NCBI GenBank assembly: GCA_003856375.1
Contig: CP034120.1
Coordinates: 1,984,001-2,048,000, forward strand
From: Glaciecola amylolytica
GTDB lineage: Bacteria > Bacteroidota > Bacteroidia > Flavobacteriales_D > Crocinitomicaceae
Length of the DNA: 64,000 nt
Direction: 5' to 3'
The notes under the pieces were generated by a model. It searched no databases, was not told the origin of the DNA, and saw only the letters and a list, made by a program, of their open reading frames with translations. The position numbers were made by a program, and so were the translations under genes. Numbering within the stretch: the first letter of the stretch is position 1; each line of letters starts with the position of its first letter. Below are positions 1 to 9,618 of this stretch, one piece after another.

Positions 1-758
1 ATGTAAAGAATCTCTGTTTTGGCAAGTCGGAAACGATCAATTTCTTCCTGAGAAATCGGATTTTTTTCAAATGCAATTTCCACTTCAAATCCGGCCTTTC
101 TCAACCAATCCGGGTAATCCATTCCAAACAAACGCACGTGGTCTTTTTGCCAGAAATGTTTTTCGCGGTCTTCCGGTGAAGTAATGCTCCAGTCTTCATA
201 CGTTTCAGCACGAGTAATATCTTGCGGAACCTGCATAATTCCCCACGCACCCGGTGCCATCACACGATGCAATTCTTTCATACATTTCAACGCGTCATCC
301 ACGTGTTCCATCACATGATTACAGAATACCACATCGAAGCGGTTATCTTCCAAAGGAATCTGATGCAGATCAAAATGCATATCGGCAATCGGAGAAAGTA
401 AATCTCCCGTCAGGTATTCCAGGTTCTTTTGTTTTTTGAATTTCTTATGAAAACACTGTTCCGGTGCAATGTGCAGTACCTTCAGTTTATCTGCAGAAAA
501 GAAATTGCTTTCTCTTTTCAGGTACAACCACATCAAGCGGTGACGCTCCAAGGTCAAATCATACGGACAAAGTACATTTTCTCTGTGCGAAACCTCCGAA
601 CCATAAGACAAAAACTTCTTAAATTTTCTTTCACAAACCGGACATTCTACATTGTTTCCTTTGTAAATAAGCGGAGCAAACAGTTTAAAAACATAGCTCA
701 AGCGTATCAAAAGAGGCCGCGGAAGTTTATTTAAAAGAAATTTGTATAGTTTTTTCAT
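1..758 (-). CDS. SAM-dependent methyltransferase, 3' end cut by window edge
   Basis: The reading frame opens with ATG at 758 and runs without a stop off the left edge, giving 252 codons in the window. The N-terminal part has a CPVC motif followed later by CPYD, suggestive of a small metal site. The core looks like a class I methyltransferase of the Methyltransf_11 type: a hydrophobic strand (KVLHIAPE), then DLHQIPLEDNRFDVVFC and HVMEHVDD, which match the motif II/III region of small-molecule methyltransferases. The substrate is not recognisable. It is divergent from the oligopeptidase gene, 67 nt away. The call as a methyltransferase is fairly secure; the C-terminus is not visible. Confidence 0.75.
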   Translation of the reverse strand, partial: MKKLYKFLLNKLPRPLLIRLSYVFKLFAPLIYKGNNVECPVCERKFKKFLSYGSEVSHRENVLCPYDLTLERHRLMWLYLKRESNFFSADKLKVLHIAPEQCFHKKFKKQKNLEYLTGDLLSPIADMHFDLHQIPLEDNRFDVVFCNHVMEHVDDALKCMKELHRVMAPGAWGIMQVPQDITRAETYEDWSITSPEDREKHFWQKDHVRLFGMDYPDWLRKAGFEVEIAFEKNPISQEEIDRFRLAKTEILY

Positions 759-813
759 GGAAGCAAATTTAATAAACTCAATCATCTAAGCCACAATCTT
801 CAAAGACTTCTTT

Positions 814-821
814 TAAATTTG
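814..821 (+). promoter_or_regulatory. -7 promoter element, leaderless start
   Basis: TAAATTTG matches the Bacteroidetes -7 consensus TAnnTTTG exactly. Only 4 nt (cagt) separate it from the ATG at 826, so transcription should begin at or next to the start codon. No clear -33 TTTG is seen at the usual distance. Confidence 0.55.
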
Positions 822-825
822 CAGT

Positions 826-2928
826 ATGAAGAAATTCTTGCTATTGCTTTCAGTTTCCCCTTTTACACCATTTATAGTGAACGCACAAACATCGTCAAAT
901 ACTCCTGTTGCCAAGGAGATTCCTAAAGAATTAGTGAAACACAATCATGTCAGAAATGATCCGTATTTCTGGATGAACGAACGCGATTCCAAACCCGTAC
1001 TCGATTACATTACTGAAGAAAATAACTATTCGAAAGCATTTTTTGATCAGAAACAAGGTTTGATCAACACTTTTCTGAATGAGTTTGAAAGCAGAATCAA
1101 TCCGGAAGAAACCAGCGCTCCTTTTGAAATTCAGGGAAAAACCTATCAATGGAGACAGATTAAGGATCAGGATTACAGACAGCTTATTCTGATTGAAAAA
1201 GGAAAAGAAACCGTATTCTTTGATGAGAATGCAGCTTCAAAAGGAAACGAGTATTACGCTCTGGGAGATTTGTCTCCTTCGCCCAACAACGAACTGACAG
1301 CCTTTTCAGAAGATAAAATCGGACGAAGAAACTATACAATTTCATTCCGCGAAAACAAATCGGGGAAAATCCTGAAAGAACAGATCAAAAATACCGACGG
1401 GAGCATCGTTTGGGCAAATGACAACAAAACGATTTTCTACGTTAAGAAAGATCCCACGACTCTTCGCGAGTTTCAGATCTACAAACACGTACTTGGAACA
1501 AGCAACTCGAAAGATGAATTGATCTTTGAAGAGAAAGACGAACGCTTTTTTGTTTACCTATCCAAAACACTGGATAAAAAATACGTTCTGATTCATGTTG
1601 TCAGCAGCACGACATCTGAAACATGGCTGGTCCCGGCAGATAAACCTCAGGAAAAAGCCCTTTGTTTCCTGAAAAGAGAAAAAGATCATTTGTATGAAAT
1701 CAATCATCATGAAAATGGTTTCTACATTTTGACGAACAAACAAAGTCCGAACAGAAAGCTTGTTTTCTCCGAATCAGTTCCAACATCCATCGAGTCCTGT
1801 AAAACACTGATCGCCCATAATCCGGAAGTTTATCTGGAAGAAGTGATGGCATTTCAACGCTTTATAGCCGTTCAATCCCGCAAAGCAGGAAGAACAGAAA
1901 TTGCTGTCGGAAGTTTGGATGCAACGAATTTCTCCACGATTTCCATGCCCGAAGAAGTTTACGAACTGAGTTTCAGTTTCATGGATGATTATGACGTTCA
2001 AACTATCAATTATCAGTACACTTCTTTCACCAATCCAAGTTCGGTTTACAAATATTCGGTCGACGGCAAGTCTTCCGAATTGATTTTCCAGAAAAAACTG
2101 ATCGATAAAAACTTCAGTCCGGATCATTATGTTTCAAAAAGAGTTTGGGCCACAGCCAATGACGGGCAGAAAATTCCGGTTTCTCTGGTTTACAAAAAAG
2201 GAATCGATTTAAGCAAAGCTCCCCTGCTTCTTTACGGATACGGAAGTTATGGTGTTACCATTCCGACTACATTCTCTGCAACGCGTTTGAGTTTATTGGA
2301 TCGCGGATTTGTTTTTGCCGTTGCGCACATTCGCGGAGGAAAGTTTTTGGGTGAAGAATGGTACCAAAACGGAAAATTGGACCACAAACGAAATACATTT
2401 ACCGATTTTATCAACGCAGCCGAATGGCTTTCCATGCAAGGATATTGCGATCCGAATGCGATTTATGCACAAGGCGGAAGTGCCGGAGGTTTGTTGATGG
2501 GAGCTGTTACAAACATGGCGCCTTATTTATTCAAAGGCGTGATTGCACAGGTTGCTTTTGTCGATGTGATATCAACCATGTTGGATGAAAGTATTCCTTT
2601 AACAGTCGGCGAATACGAAGAATGGGGAAATCCGAATGTGGAAGCAGATTATTGGTACATGCTGAGTTATTCTCCTTACGATCATATCCGTAAACTGGAT
2701 TATCCGGCAATGCTCATTACCACCGGTTATCACGATTCTCAGGTACAATACTGGGAACCACTGAAATGGGTGGCTAAACTGCGAAAAAATCAAACAGGAA
2801 CTGCTCCGATTATCTTTGATTGTACGATGAGTGCAGGTCACGGCGGAGGTTCGGGAAGAAGCACAGAACGTTTAGAAGTTGCAAAAGAATTTGCATTTTT
2901 GTGTTACATTCAAGGTATAAATGAGTAG
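826..2928 (+). CDS. S9 family prolyl oligopeptidase (oligopeptidase B type)
   Basis: A 700-residue protein with an N-terminal signal peptide (residues 1-21, ending at NAQ), so it is probably periplasmic. Residues ~25-420 form the beta-propeller typical of Peptidase_S9_N. Residues ~450-690 form the alpha/beta-hydrolase domain. The nucleophile motif is GGSAGG; the acid is probably in the segment GYHDSQVQYWEP and the histidine in AGHGGGSG. Length and motifs fit protease II/oligopeptidase B, which cleaves short peptides after basic residues. The ATG at 826 is supported by the promoter just upstream. The last 8 nt overlap the next gene, so the two are probably co-transcribed. Confidence 0.9.
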   Translation: MKKFLLLLSVSPFTPFIVNAQTSSNTPVAKEIPKELVKHNHVRNDPYFWMNERDSKPVLDYITEENNYSKAFFDQKQGLINTFLNEFESRINPEETSAPFEIQGKTYQWRQIKDQDYRQLILIEKGKETVFFDENAASKGNEYYALGDLSPSPNNELTAFSEDKIGRRNYTISFRENKSGKILKEQIKNTDGSIVWANDNKTIFYVKKDPTTLREFQIYKHVLGTSNSKDELIFEEKDERFFVYLSKTLDKKYVLIHVVSSTTSETWLVPADKPQEKALCFLKREKDHLYEINHHENGFYILTNKQSPNRKLVFSESVPTSIESCKTLIAHNPEVYLEEVMAFQRFIAVQSRKAGRTEIAVGSLDATNFSTISMPEEVYELSFSFMDDYDVQTINYQYTSFTNPSSVYKYSVDGKSSELIFQKKLIDKNFSPDHYVSKRVWATANDGQKIPVSLVYKKGIDLSKAPLLLYGYGSYGVTIPTTFSATRLSLLDRGFVFAVAHIRGGKFLGEEWYQNGKLDHKRNTFTDFINAAEWLSMQGYCDPNAIYAQGGSAGGLLMGAVTNMAPYLFKGVIAQVAFVDVISTMLDESIPLTVGEYEEWGNPNVEADYWYMLSYSPYDHIRKLDYPAMLITTGYHDSQVQYWEPLKWVAKLRKNQTGTAPIIFDCTMSAGHGGGSGRSTERLEVAKEFAFLCYIQGINE

Positions 2929-3964
2929 AATTCATGTTCTGATTCTTTTCTTAAGTCTGTTTGCTTGTTCGATTTACGGTCAAAACGCAGACTCTTTGCC
3001 CTATCACAAGTACAAAACACGTTTGGTTCTTTATTCCGATTTTGGTTGGAGCACTGCGCCAATGTCAATTGCTTATCCTTTCAGCCAGGGAATTAAAAAA
3101 GTTAGATTCCGGAATAATTTCAACCCGGTTCTGGGATTCGGATTTTCATATAAATGGATGTCTCTGCGTTTTGGTCTAACTCTTCCGAATTCGGTTCGAT
3201 CCAAGAACAAATACGGGAAAACCAAATACTACGATCTTGGTTTTGATTTCAGTTTCAAAAACATGTTTTTCGACGTAGACTTGCATTTGTATCAAGGGTA
3301 TGCCATGAAAAACGCGCATGAATGGAATGACACGATTTCTCCTCAAAAACCAAACCTGATCCGGGAAGATATCAATGCAAGCAGTTTTTCGATCAATGCC
3401 TGGCAGTTTTGGAAAGAAGATTTTAAAATGGCCGCTTTCAGAGGGAAAACCGCTTCGTATCAACGCGATGTGCGGACTTTTTATCTGAAGTATACAACGA
3501 ATTATCACGGAATTTCATCTGCTCAGCCCATTTTGCCCATTGAACTTCAGGATACGACAGAAAGTAAAACATCTGCTTCTTTGATTGCAGCTTTTGACGT
3601 GGGAGTTGTTCCCGGATATGCTTACGTGAGAAGATGGCGCATGTTTCAATTCGGGATTATGGGTGGTGTCGGTTTGGTTCTCCAGTCAAAGATCTACACG
3701 TTTGACGCCACAACCAGAAGCTTTTTGGGCCTTGCTCCACGTGTAGATATTAAAATCATCGGTGGAATTAACAAACCGAAATATTTCATCATGTTTGTGA
3801 GTGATTTCGACAATAAATCCATTTCTTTCAATGAATTCACCTATAAGCAAACGTATTATTATCTGCGGATTGTAGGAGGTATTCGTTTAAATGTGACGAA
3901 GAAAAAAGATGCGCGCGAAGCTGCAGAGAAAAAAGCTCAGGAAGAAGAAAGAGATAAGAAATAA
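2921..3964 (+). CDS. Secreted outer-membrane-like protein of unknown function (possibly DUF4421)
   Basis: A 347-residue protein with a signal peptide (residues 1-20, ending YGQ). The rest alternates hydrophobic and polar residues with many aromatic residues, as in outer-membrane beta-barrels, and ends in a charged, lysine/glutamate-rich tail. It overlaps the oligopeptidase gene by 8 nt. The general pattern resembles the DUF4421 barrel-like family of Bacteroidetes, but this is from memory of the family and not verified. No catalytic motif is visible. Confidence 0.65.
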   Translation: MSRIHVLILFLSLFACSIYGQNADSLPYHKYKTRLVLYSDFGWSTAPMSIAYPFSQGIKKVRFRNNFNPVLGFGFSYKWMSLRFGLTLPNSVRSKNKYGKTKYYDLGFDFSFKNMFFDVDLHLYQGYAMKNAHEWNDTISPQKPNLIREDINASSFSINAWQFWKEDFKMAAFRGKTASYQRDVRTFYLKYTTNYHGISSAQPILPIELQDTTESKTSASLIAAFDVGVVPGYAYVRRWRMFQFGIMGGVGLVLQSKIYTFDATTRSFLGLAPRVDIKIIGGINKPKYFIMFVSDFDNKSISFNEFTYKQTYYYLRIVGGIRLNVTKKKDAREAAEKKAQEEERDKK

Positions 3965-3965
3965 T

Positions 3966-3998
3966 TGCGAGTTGCATCCTGATAGCTGTCGGAGTGCG
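3966..3998. repeat. Degenerate copy of GATAGCTATC palindromic repeat
   Basis: Between two convergent genes lies cctgatagctgtcggag, a one-mismatch relative of the dispersed palindrome seen at 22681, 25411 and 38545. Flanking bases can pair imperfectly, so it may act as a bidirectional terminator. Confidence 0.4.
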
Positions 3999-4035
3999 AA
4001 TTAACTAAACAAACTATTTTTTAATTCGGAATTAC

Positions 4036-4485
4036 TTACTGAGTTACCAAACCGGAAACAGGTAATTTCCAGGATTTTTTCCATTCTCCCACATTCATCA
4101 CCATGTTGTTATAAACCATGGAGTCAGAAGGAAGTTTGTCCAATTCCGCATAGGAAGTGAAAAAAGGTTCTTCACCGTCAACCAGCATTTTCAGGCGGTT
4201 GAAGAAAGAAATACCCAATTCTTTTTCCAGGTGTTTCACAAAACGAACCGAACTATCGATTGAACATCCGGATGCATTTGCCTGATCTTCATTCACAACC
4301 AGAACCAAATGATAATCACCCAAAACAGCTCCGTAAGCATTCAATTTTGCTCCGTGTGCTGCCCAATCTCTTAAAAAATCAGGAAGCAATTCTTCAATCC
4401 ACGCCTTTTCAGTAGCCGTCAGTTTTCTGTCAGACTGATAACTCCACAAACGAGCTTCATCCGGAAGATTTTCAAATGGAATCAT
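4036..4485 (-). CDS. Small conserved protein (often mislabelled ABC transporter ATPase)
   Basis: A 149-residue soluble protein with no Walker motifs, although relatives in Flavobacteriia are commonly labelled ABC transporter ATPase. It lies at the end of the amidase/MCE/Fe-S operon and its start overlaps the stop of the Fe-S reductase gene by 4 nt, so the two are translationally coupled. No domain or catalytic motif can be named. The constant neighbourhood with the CCG-domain protein suggests a linked function. Confidence 0.75.
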   Translation of the reverse strand: MIPFENLPDEARLWSYQSDRKLTATEKAWIEELLPDFLRDWAAHGAKLNAYGAVLGDYHLVLVVNEDQANASGCSIDSSVRFVKHLEKELGISFFNRLKMLVDGEEPFFTSYAELDKLPSDSMVYNNMVMNVGEWKKSWKLPVSGLVTQ

Positions 4486-5273
4486 AATTCTGCTGCGTTT
4501 GCTATCAATTCTGCGACATCCAGCACCTGGATTTCGTTTTCTTTATTGAAGTTTTTCACTCCATCGGTCATCATGGTATTGCAGAAAGGACAACCGGTAG
4601 CAATAATGGTTGCCTCAGTTTCCAAAGCATCTTCTGTGCGTTCCACATTGATTTCCTTGTTTCCTTTTTCAGCTTCCTTAAACATTTGCGCACCACCTGC
4701 GCCACAGCACAATCCGGTAGTTTTGCAACGTTTCATTTCCACTAATTCCGCATCCAGTTTTTCAATCAATGCGCGCGGAGCTTCGTAAACATCATTCGCT
4801 CTTCCCAAATAACACGGATCGTGGAAAGTAATTTTCTTTCCTTTGAACACTCCGCCTTCTTTCAATGAAAGTTTTCCGGAGTTGATCAATTCCTGGATCA
4901 ATTGTGTGTGATGAATCACTTCATACGTTCCACCCAATTCAGGATATTCGTTTTTTAATGTATTGAAACAATGCGGACAAGCCGTTACGATCTTTTTCAC
5001 TTCATAGCCATCCAATACCTGAATATTCATCATGGCCTGCATCTGGAATGTGAATTCATTCCCGGCGCGTTTTGCGGGATCACCCGTACAGGATTCCTCC
5101 GCACCTAAAACAGCAAAATTCACCTTGCATTCGTTCAGAATACGAACCAATGCTTTGGTAATCTTTTTTGCTCTATCGTCAAAACTACCCGAACAACCAA
5201 CCCAAAACAGGATATCCGGGCTCTGCCCTTGCGCCATCATTTCGGCCATTGTTGGTACGTGTATCGTGCTCAT
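4482..5273 (-). CDS. HdrB-like CCG-domain Fe-S oxidoreductase subunit
   Basis: A 263-residue protein with two cysteine-rich CCG domains, as in heterodisulfide reductase subunit B, GlpC and LutA. Visible motifs are TACPHCFN (~residue 119), HDPCYLGR (~151), CCGAGG (~190) and ATGCPFCN (~227). It probably forms a non-cubane Fe-S cluster and works with the membrane-anchored Fe-S protein encoded upstream at 5723-7051. It is not evidence for methanogenesis; such pairs are widespread in bacteria and their electron partner is unknown. Confidence 0.85.
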   Translation of the reverse strand: MSTIHVPTMAEMMAQGQSPDILFWVGCSGSFDDRAKKITKALVRILNECKVNFAVLGAEESCTGDPAKRAGNEFTFQMQAMMNIQVLDGYEVKKIVTACPHCFNTLKNEYPELGGTYEVIHHTQLIQELINSGKLSLKEGGVFKGKKITFHDPCYLGRANDVYEAPRALIEKLDAELVEMKRCKTTGLCCGAGGAQMFKEAEKGNKEINVERTEDALETEATIIATGCPFCNTMMTDGVKNFNKENEIQVLDVAELIANAAEL

Positions 5274-5276
5274 AAT

Positions 5277-5702
5277 TTATTTTTCAAAAACTTGAATATT
5301 CGCCTGAACTTCAATCAAATTAGTAAACTTTCCTTCAAACCGCGTTGCGCGAACGATGTGATTGTCAATCCAATGGTAGTTTCCTCCTCTTGGTTTTCCC
5401 ATCATCATTCCATGGTATTTGAATCCGTGCTTTTCCAGCCATTTTTCAGTTACCGCGCGATGTTCTTCTAATCTGGATGTGAAAAACGTGATCAGATGTC
5501 CTTCTTCATACCACTGATTCACTGTTTCCAATGCATCCGGATATACCGCTGCAAATTCCATTCGTTCCGGTTCTTCATTCGGAATATCATCACAAATGGT
5601 TCCGTCGATATCAATCAGATAATTTTTGATATGTTCCGGCAAAACAGGAGAAACGTGTGCTCCGTTTTCAATCTTTTCAATTAATTGTTCTTCCTTTTTC
5701 AT
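5277..5702 (-). CDS. HAD-superfamily phosphatase-like protein
   Basis: A 141-residue protein with the HAD motif I DIDGT (~residues 32-36) and the following alternation of strands and helices, including FFTSR as a candidate motif II and KPRGG as a candidate motif III/lysine region. Relatives are sometimes annotated as phosphoheptose isomerase, which the sequence does not support. It sits in a minus-strand operon 3 nt from the CCG protein and 20 nt from the membrane Fe-S protein. The substrate is unknown. Confidence 0.75.
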   Translation of the reverse strand: MKKEEQLIEKIENGAHVSPVLPEHIKNYLIDIDGTICDDIPNEEPERMEFAAVYPDALETVNQWYEEGHLITFFTSRLEEHRAVTEKWLEKHGFKYHGMMMGKPRGGNYHWIDNHIVRATRFEGKFTNLIEVQANIQVFEK

Positions 5703-5722
5703 CCTTTTATCGAATTACACTC

Positions 5723-7051
5723 TTACTCTTCGTGAATCCAATTTCCTCTGTCTGCCTGAGAAAATTGCCAAGGGGCACCGTTGTTTTCGATATTTGTAAG
5801 CATTCCCGTCAATTCGGTCGGCATTTTGGATTCTTCCATGACCAAAAATCTTCTCAAATCAACAATAATTGCTAATGGGTCAATATTTACCGGACATTCC
5901 TGTACGCAAGCGTTACAAGAAGTACATGCCCAAACTTCTTCTTCTGAGATATAATCTCCCAACAAGGATTTTCCGTCTTCGTAATCTGCGCCGTTCTTTC
6001 TTCGTGCATCTCCCAGTTCAACCATCCGGTCACGCGTGTCCATCATGATTTTACGCGGAGAAAGTTTTTTCCCGGTAATATTTGCCGGACAAGATGAAGT
6101 ACAGCGCCCGCATTCGGTACACGTATACGCATCCATCAGGTTTTTCCATGTCAAATCCGTTACATCTTTCGCTCCGAATCGTTGTGGTGCGCCTTCCGGT
6201 GCAGGAGCAGCGAAAGGATCTGCACTTGGGTCCAACATCAGTTTTACCTCATTGGTAACTGATTCCATGTTGGTGAACTTTCCTTTTTTCTCCAGATTGG
6301 AGTAATAGGTATTCGGGAAAGCCAATAGAATGTGGAAATGCTTGGAATATGGCAGGTAATTCAAAAATGCCAAAACCATAAACCAGTGTCCCCACCACCC
6401 GATTCTTTCCAGAATATGCAGCGTTTCAACACTGAATCCACCGAAAATATGTGGTCCGACCCAGGAAGAAATTGCAAATCCGAAAGAACCTGCTTCATGC
6501 GAAGCATGAGAAGCTCCTTTCAGGTACAACGCTTCGTCAGCACCGTTCATTGTGAAAATGCAGCAAACCAAAATAAGTTCCATGCACAAGATCAGATTCG
6601 CATCAAAAGTCGGGAAGCCTTTCATTTCCGGTTTTTGGAAACGAGCCAGTTTCAAAATATTTCTTCTGGATAAAAAGGCGATCGTAGCGATCAATGCAGC
6701 AACTGAAAGTACTTCGATGATTGAAATAATGAAGGTATAGAAACCTCCCAAAGCAGACATGAAGACGCGGTGTGAGCCTACAATTCCGTCTGTAATGATT
6801 TCAATCAATTCGATTTGAGTGATAACGAAAGCCGCATAAATTCCAAGGTGCAAAAGTGCAGGAATCGGACGGGCAAACATTTTCTTTTGTCCCAAAGCCA
6901 CCAAAGCCATTGTTTTCCAACGCTCTTTCGGTTTGTCATTTCGATCTAAATCTCTTCCCAGTAAAATATTCGAGCGGATTTTTAAGATGTTCACAGTGAA
7001 CCATCCAAATCCTCCGATAAGTAATACACTGAAAATAATTGAAGCAATCAT
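5723..7051 (-). CDS. Membrane-anchored 4Fe-4S protein (HdrE/NarI-like fused to ferredoxin domain)
   Basis: A 442-residue protein. The first ~270 residues carry about five hydrophobic segments resembling the NarI/HdrE cytochrome b-type anchor. Residues ~310-400 carry two 4Fe-4S motifs, CTECGRCTSSCP and CTSCNACVQECP. It should pass electrons between the membrane quinone pool and the HdrB-like subunit encoded downstream. The start is ATG at 7051, 10 nt after the MCE gene. The redox partner cannot be named. Confidence 0.85.
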   Translation of the reverse strand: MIASIIFSVLLIGGFGWFTVNILKIRSNILLGRDLDRNDKPKERWKTMALVALGQKKMFARPIPALLHLGIYAAFVITQIELIEIITDGIVGSHRVFMSALGGFYTFIISIIEVLSVAALIATIAFLSRRNILKLARFQKPEMKGFPTFDANLILCMELILVCCIFTMNGADEALYLKGASHASHEAGSFGFAISSWVGPHIFGGFSVETLHILERIGWWGHWFMVLAFLNYLPYSKHFHILLAFPNTYYSNLEKKGKFTNMESVTNEVKLMLDPSADPFAAPAPEGAPQRFGAKDVTDLTWKNLMDAYTCTECGRCTSSCPANITGKKLSPRKIMMDTRDRMVELGDARRKNGADYEDGKSLLGDYISEEEVWACTSCNACVQECPVNIDPLAIIVDLRRFLVMEESKMPTELTGMLTNIENNGAPWQFSQADRGNWIHEE

Positions 7052-7061
7052 ACCTATTTTA

Positions 7062-8099
7062 TTAATCCGGGATTGAGTCTAACAAGTTACGTAATTTTTT
7101 CTCATCACTGTTCGTGATCGGAACTCCTTTTGTTTTAGCGCCGAAAACAGAGAAGTGGATGTATCTTTCCGGATGTTTCTCCAAATCTTCCACTAAATTC
7201 TGAAGACTTTTATTGGTATTCACCAATTCATTATACAATTTTTCGTCTTTCAAAAGCTTTCCGAGTGTTCCGTTGCCGGACTCAATTGCTGCAAAGGTAG
7301 CATTCAATTTTTCAATGGTAGCATTTGCATTGTTGATTACTTTTTTGAAATCCGCAGTTACCAGATCGTCTGAAATCTTTTCAAAATTCCCCAACATCTT
7401 CGTAATCTTATCGTTTGAAGCTTTCAGGTTTCCTGTAATGGATTCGATGTTGTTCATGATACGGCTCAGCTTCACTTTTTCAGTAGCAACCAATCCTTCT
7501 ACATCATCTGCAATATTTCCGAATTTCTTAAATGCATATTTCAATTCCTCCAAAGACGTTTTGATTTCTGAAGTCGCCGTAGTATCCCAGAATCCTTTCA
7601 AAGAAGTAATCGTTTTATCCACGTTCACTACCAAAGCGGAAACTTTTTGAAGAACCGGGTTTGCATACGATTTCAACTGACCGAACATATCGAGTTGAAC
7701 TTGTCCCTGAATAGCATCTTTTTCGGTATAATACCCTTTCGAAAGATCATTACCGATAAAAAGCAATAATCCCTTATTCAAAAGATCTACAGAGCCAGTC
7801 TCCAAAGTGGAGGATTTAGGAATTTTCAGATCATCTTCCTGAATGGTAAATACCATTTTCACTTTAGAAATGGAATCTCCTTGAGGGTTATAATCCACTG
7901 AAATGATTTTTCCAACCACCACTCCGTTTACATATACGGAAGTTGAGGCGCTAAGTCCGCCGGCATTGGGAAAATAAGCAGTGTATTGAGCATCTCCGCC
8001 AAAAAATGAATAGCCTTTCAAAAAATTAACGCCCGTAACAAGCAAACCTATCGCAACAATGGCTATCAGACCTGCTTTAATTTCTTTTTTGATCTTCAA
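7062..8099 (-). CDS. MCE/MlaD family lipid-transport protein
   Basis: A 345-residue protein with one N-terminal transmembrane helix (residues ~8-28) and an MCE domain at ~35-115 (YFPNAGGLSASTSVYVNGVVVG). A long helical region follows. MlaD-type proteins form periplasmic hexamers that shuttle phospholipids between inner and outer membrane. The ATPase and permease partners are not in this window. It lies 5 nt downstream of the amidase gene, so the two are co-transcribed. Confidence 0.88.
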   Translation of the reverse strand: MKIKKEIKAGLIAIVAIGLLVTGVNFLKGYSFFGGDAQYTAYFPNAGGLSASTSVYVNGVVVGKIISVDYNPQGDSISKVKMVFTIQEDDLKIPKSSTLETGSVDLLNKGLLLFIGNDLSKGYYTEKDAIQGQVQLDMFGQLKSYANPVLQKVSALVVNVDKTITSLKGFWDTTATSEIKTSLEELKYAFKKFGNIADDVEGLVATEKVKLSRIMNNIESITGNLKASNDKITKMLGNFEKISDDLVTADFKKVINNANATIEKLNATFAAIESGNGTLGKLLKDEKLYNELVNTNKSLQNLVEDLEKHPERYIHFSVFGAKTKGVPITNSDEKKLRNLLDSIPD

Positions 8100-8104
8100 A
8101 ACTT

Positions 8105-9256
8105 TTATTTTTCTGCTAATTTAATAGCTTTTTCTAAACTAATGCGCTCTCCATTTTGAAAAGCTACAACAAAAGCATTGGGAAAATCTTTTTGCCTTAA
8201 TTCATTCTTGTAATTGTTTGCTGCGGCAAAATCATTCACAAACTCCCCAACGGTGTATTTATAAAGCCTGTCCTGTTGATATTCATACACTTCATGTTTC
8301 TTGAATCGTGTAGAACCAGCTGAAATTTTTGTTTCCGATGTTTCAACCTGAATGCGGAATACAATTTTGTCTTTCAAATCCTTTTTTTCAACGGGTGGAT
8401 TCGGATTCGGACTTTCTACAATCGGATCTTGTGTCCCTCTTGTTTTATAATCCACTCCTTCCAATCCGGCTTTGTATTTCTCAAAGGCAACAAACATAGC
8501 TCCGGCCATTTTTTTCTGTCCGGTGGTATCCGCCAAGAATTTCTCTTCTTCTTTATTAGTAAGGAATCCTGTTTCGATCAATACACTCGGCATGGTTGTT
8601 TTGTACAGAACCAAAAATCCGGCTTGCTTCACTCCGCGGTCAAATCTGCCGATTGCCTTGAACTCACTTTGCAATTTATCCGCAAAAATGATCGACTGAT
8701 CCAAAAACACCGAAAGTTGCAGCTGGCGTGCAATAATTGCGTCCGGAGACATATCGAAATCCTTGTACTTTTCTCCTTTATCGGCTTCCAGATAGATTGT
8801 ACTGTTCTCTCTGTCGGCAATTTTCGCCTGAGCATCTGTTTTATGGAGTCCCAAAACATAGGTTTCTGTTCCGTATGCTGTTGGAGACGCTGAATTTGCA
8901 TGGATACAGATAAATAAATCTGCATTTGCCTTGTTTGCAATTTTTGCGCGGTCGTCCAATTCTACAAAGACATCTTTGTCGCGGGTAAAAACCACTTTGA
9001 TTTCCGGATAAGCGTTCTTGATTTTTCGACCCAATTCCAATGCCATTGAAAGACACACATTTTTCTCATGTGCTGAAGAACCATGACAGCCCGGATCTTT
9101 TCCCCCGTGTCCGGCATCAATCACCACTGTCTTGATAGTTCCCGTTTGTTTGACAAAAGTTTCCCTGTTCTTGCCTTGAAAGCCAAAAAGCAGCACAAAC
9201 GGAATAGCAACTGCTACCCATCTAACCCATTTTAACGCATTTTCTAATCGGTTCAT
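8105..9256 (-). CDS. N-acetylmuramoyl-L-alanine amidase (Amidase_3)
   Basis: I chose ATG at 9256 (383 residues) over an upstream in-frame TTG at 9277. An N-terminal membrane anchor or signal (residues ~10-27) precedes the Amidase_3 domain, which shows VVIDAGHGGKDPG (zinc His), ICIHANS and VLIETGFLTN with the catalytic glutamate. The C-terminal ~100 residues (FRIQVETSETK and on) look like a SPOR-type domain. The enzyme cleaves the peptide from peptidoglycan muramic acid, typically during cell separation. It is the first gene of the six-gene minus-strand operon and is divergent from the LptD-like gene. Confidence 0.88.
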   Translation of the reverse strand: MNRLENALKWVRWVAVAIPFVLLFGFQGKNRETFVKQTGTIKTVVIDAGHGGKDPGCHGSSAHEKNVCLSMALELGRKIKNAYPEIKVVFTRDKDVFVELDDRAKIANKANADLFICIHANSASPTAYGTETYVLGLHKTDAQAKIADRENSTIYLEADKGEKYKDFDMSPDAIIARQLQLSVFLDQSIIFADKLQSEFKAIGRFDRGVKQAGFLVLYKTTMPSVLIETGFLTNKEEEKFLADTTGQKKMAGAMFVAFEKYKAGLEGVDYKTRGTQDPIVESPNPNPPVEKKDLKDKIVFRIQVETSETKISAGSTRFKKHEVYEYQQDRLYKYTVGEFVNDFAAANNYKNELRQKDFPNAFVVAFQNGERISLEKAIKLAEK

Positions 9257-9508
9257 GTTACGGTATATCGATTCCAAAATAAAAGTACTGCAGTTTCACA
9301 AGCAATCTTCAGACCAAAGTGGAAACTTATCTATACCAAAATGTTGAAAAAGGAGGAAATTCAATAAAAACAAGATTTCTTGCACGACTTTTGTAAGAAT
9401 CCGCTTTTTAAACTGAAATCACGGATGAAACATTGTATCAATCATAACCGGGCATTTTCCATAAATACGCAACTATTTTGTGCCGATTACCAATTACCAC
9501 TCTCACAA

Positions 9509-9547
9509 GCGAGACCGGTAGGCGAGCATTTTATTTGTGCATTTGCG
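9509..9547 (+). repeat. Dispersed repeat element, copy 1
   Basis: In the 362-bp region between the divergent amidase and LptD genes, a ~39-nt block containing ccggtaggcgag and tttgtgcatttgcg recurs in inverted orientation at 63461-63498. The remainder of the intergenic region shows nothing recognisable as a gene. Confidence 0.6.
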
Positions 9548-9618
9548 GTAAAAAAGTACCGTATCCATTTTTCAGAAAAATAATATGAACAACAAGTTGC
9601 GGACAATTGGATTTTAGA

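Noticed and set aside
9380-9583. A 67-residue plus-strand frame before the LptD-like gene
   Set aside because: It covers the dispersed repeat and ends before the promoter region of the next gene; no coding signal.
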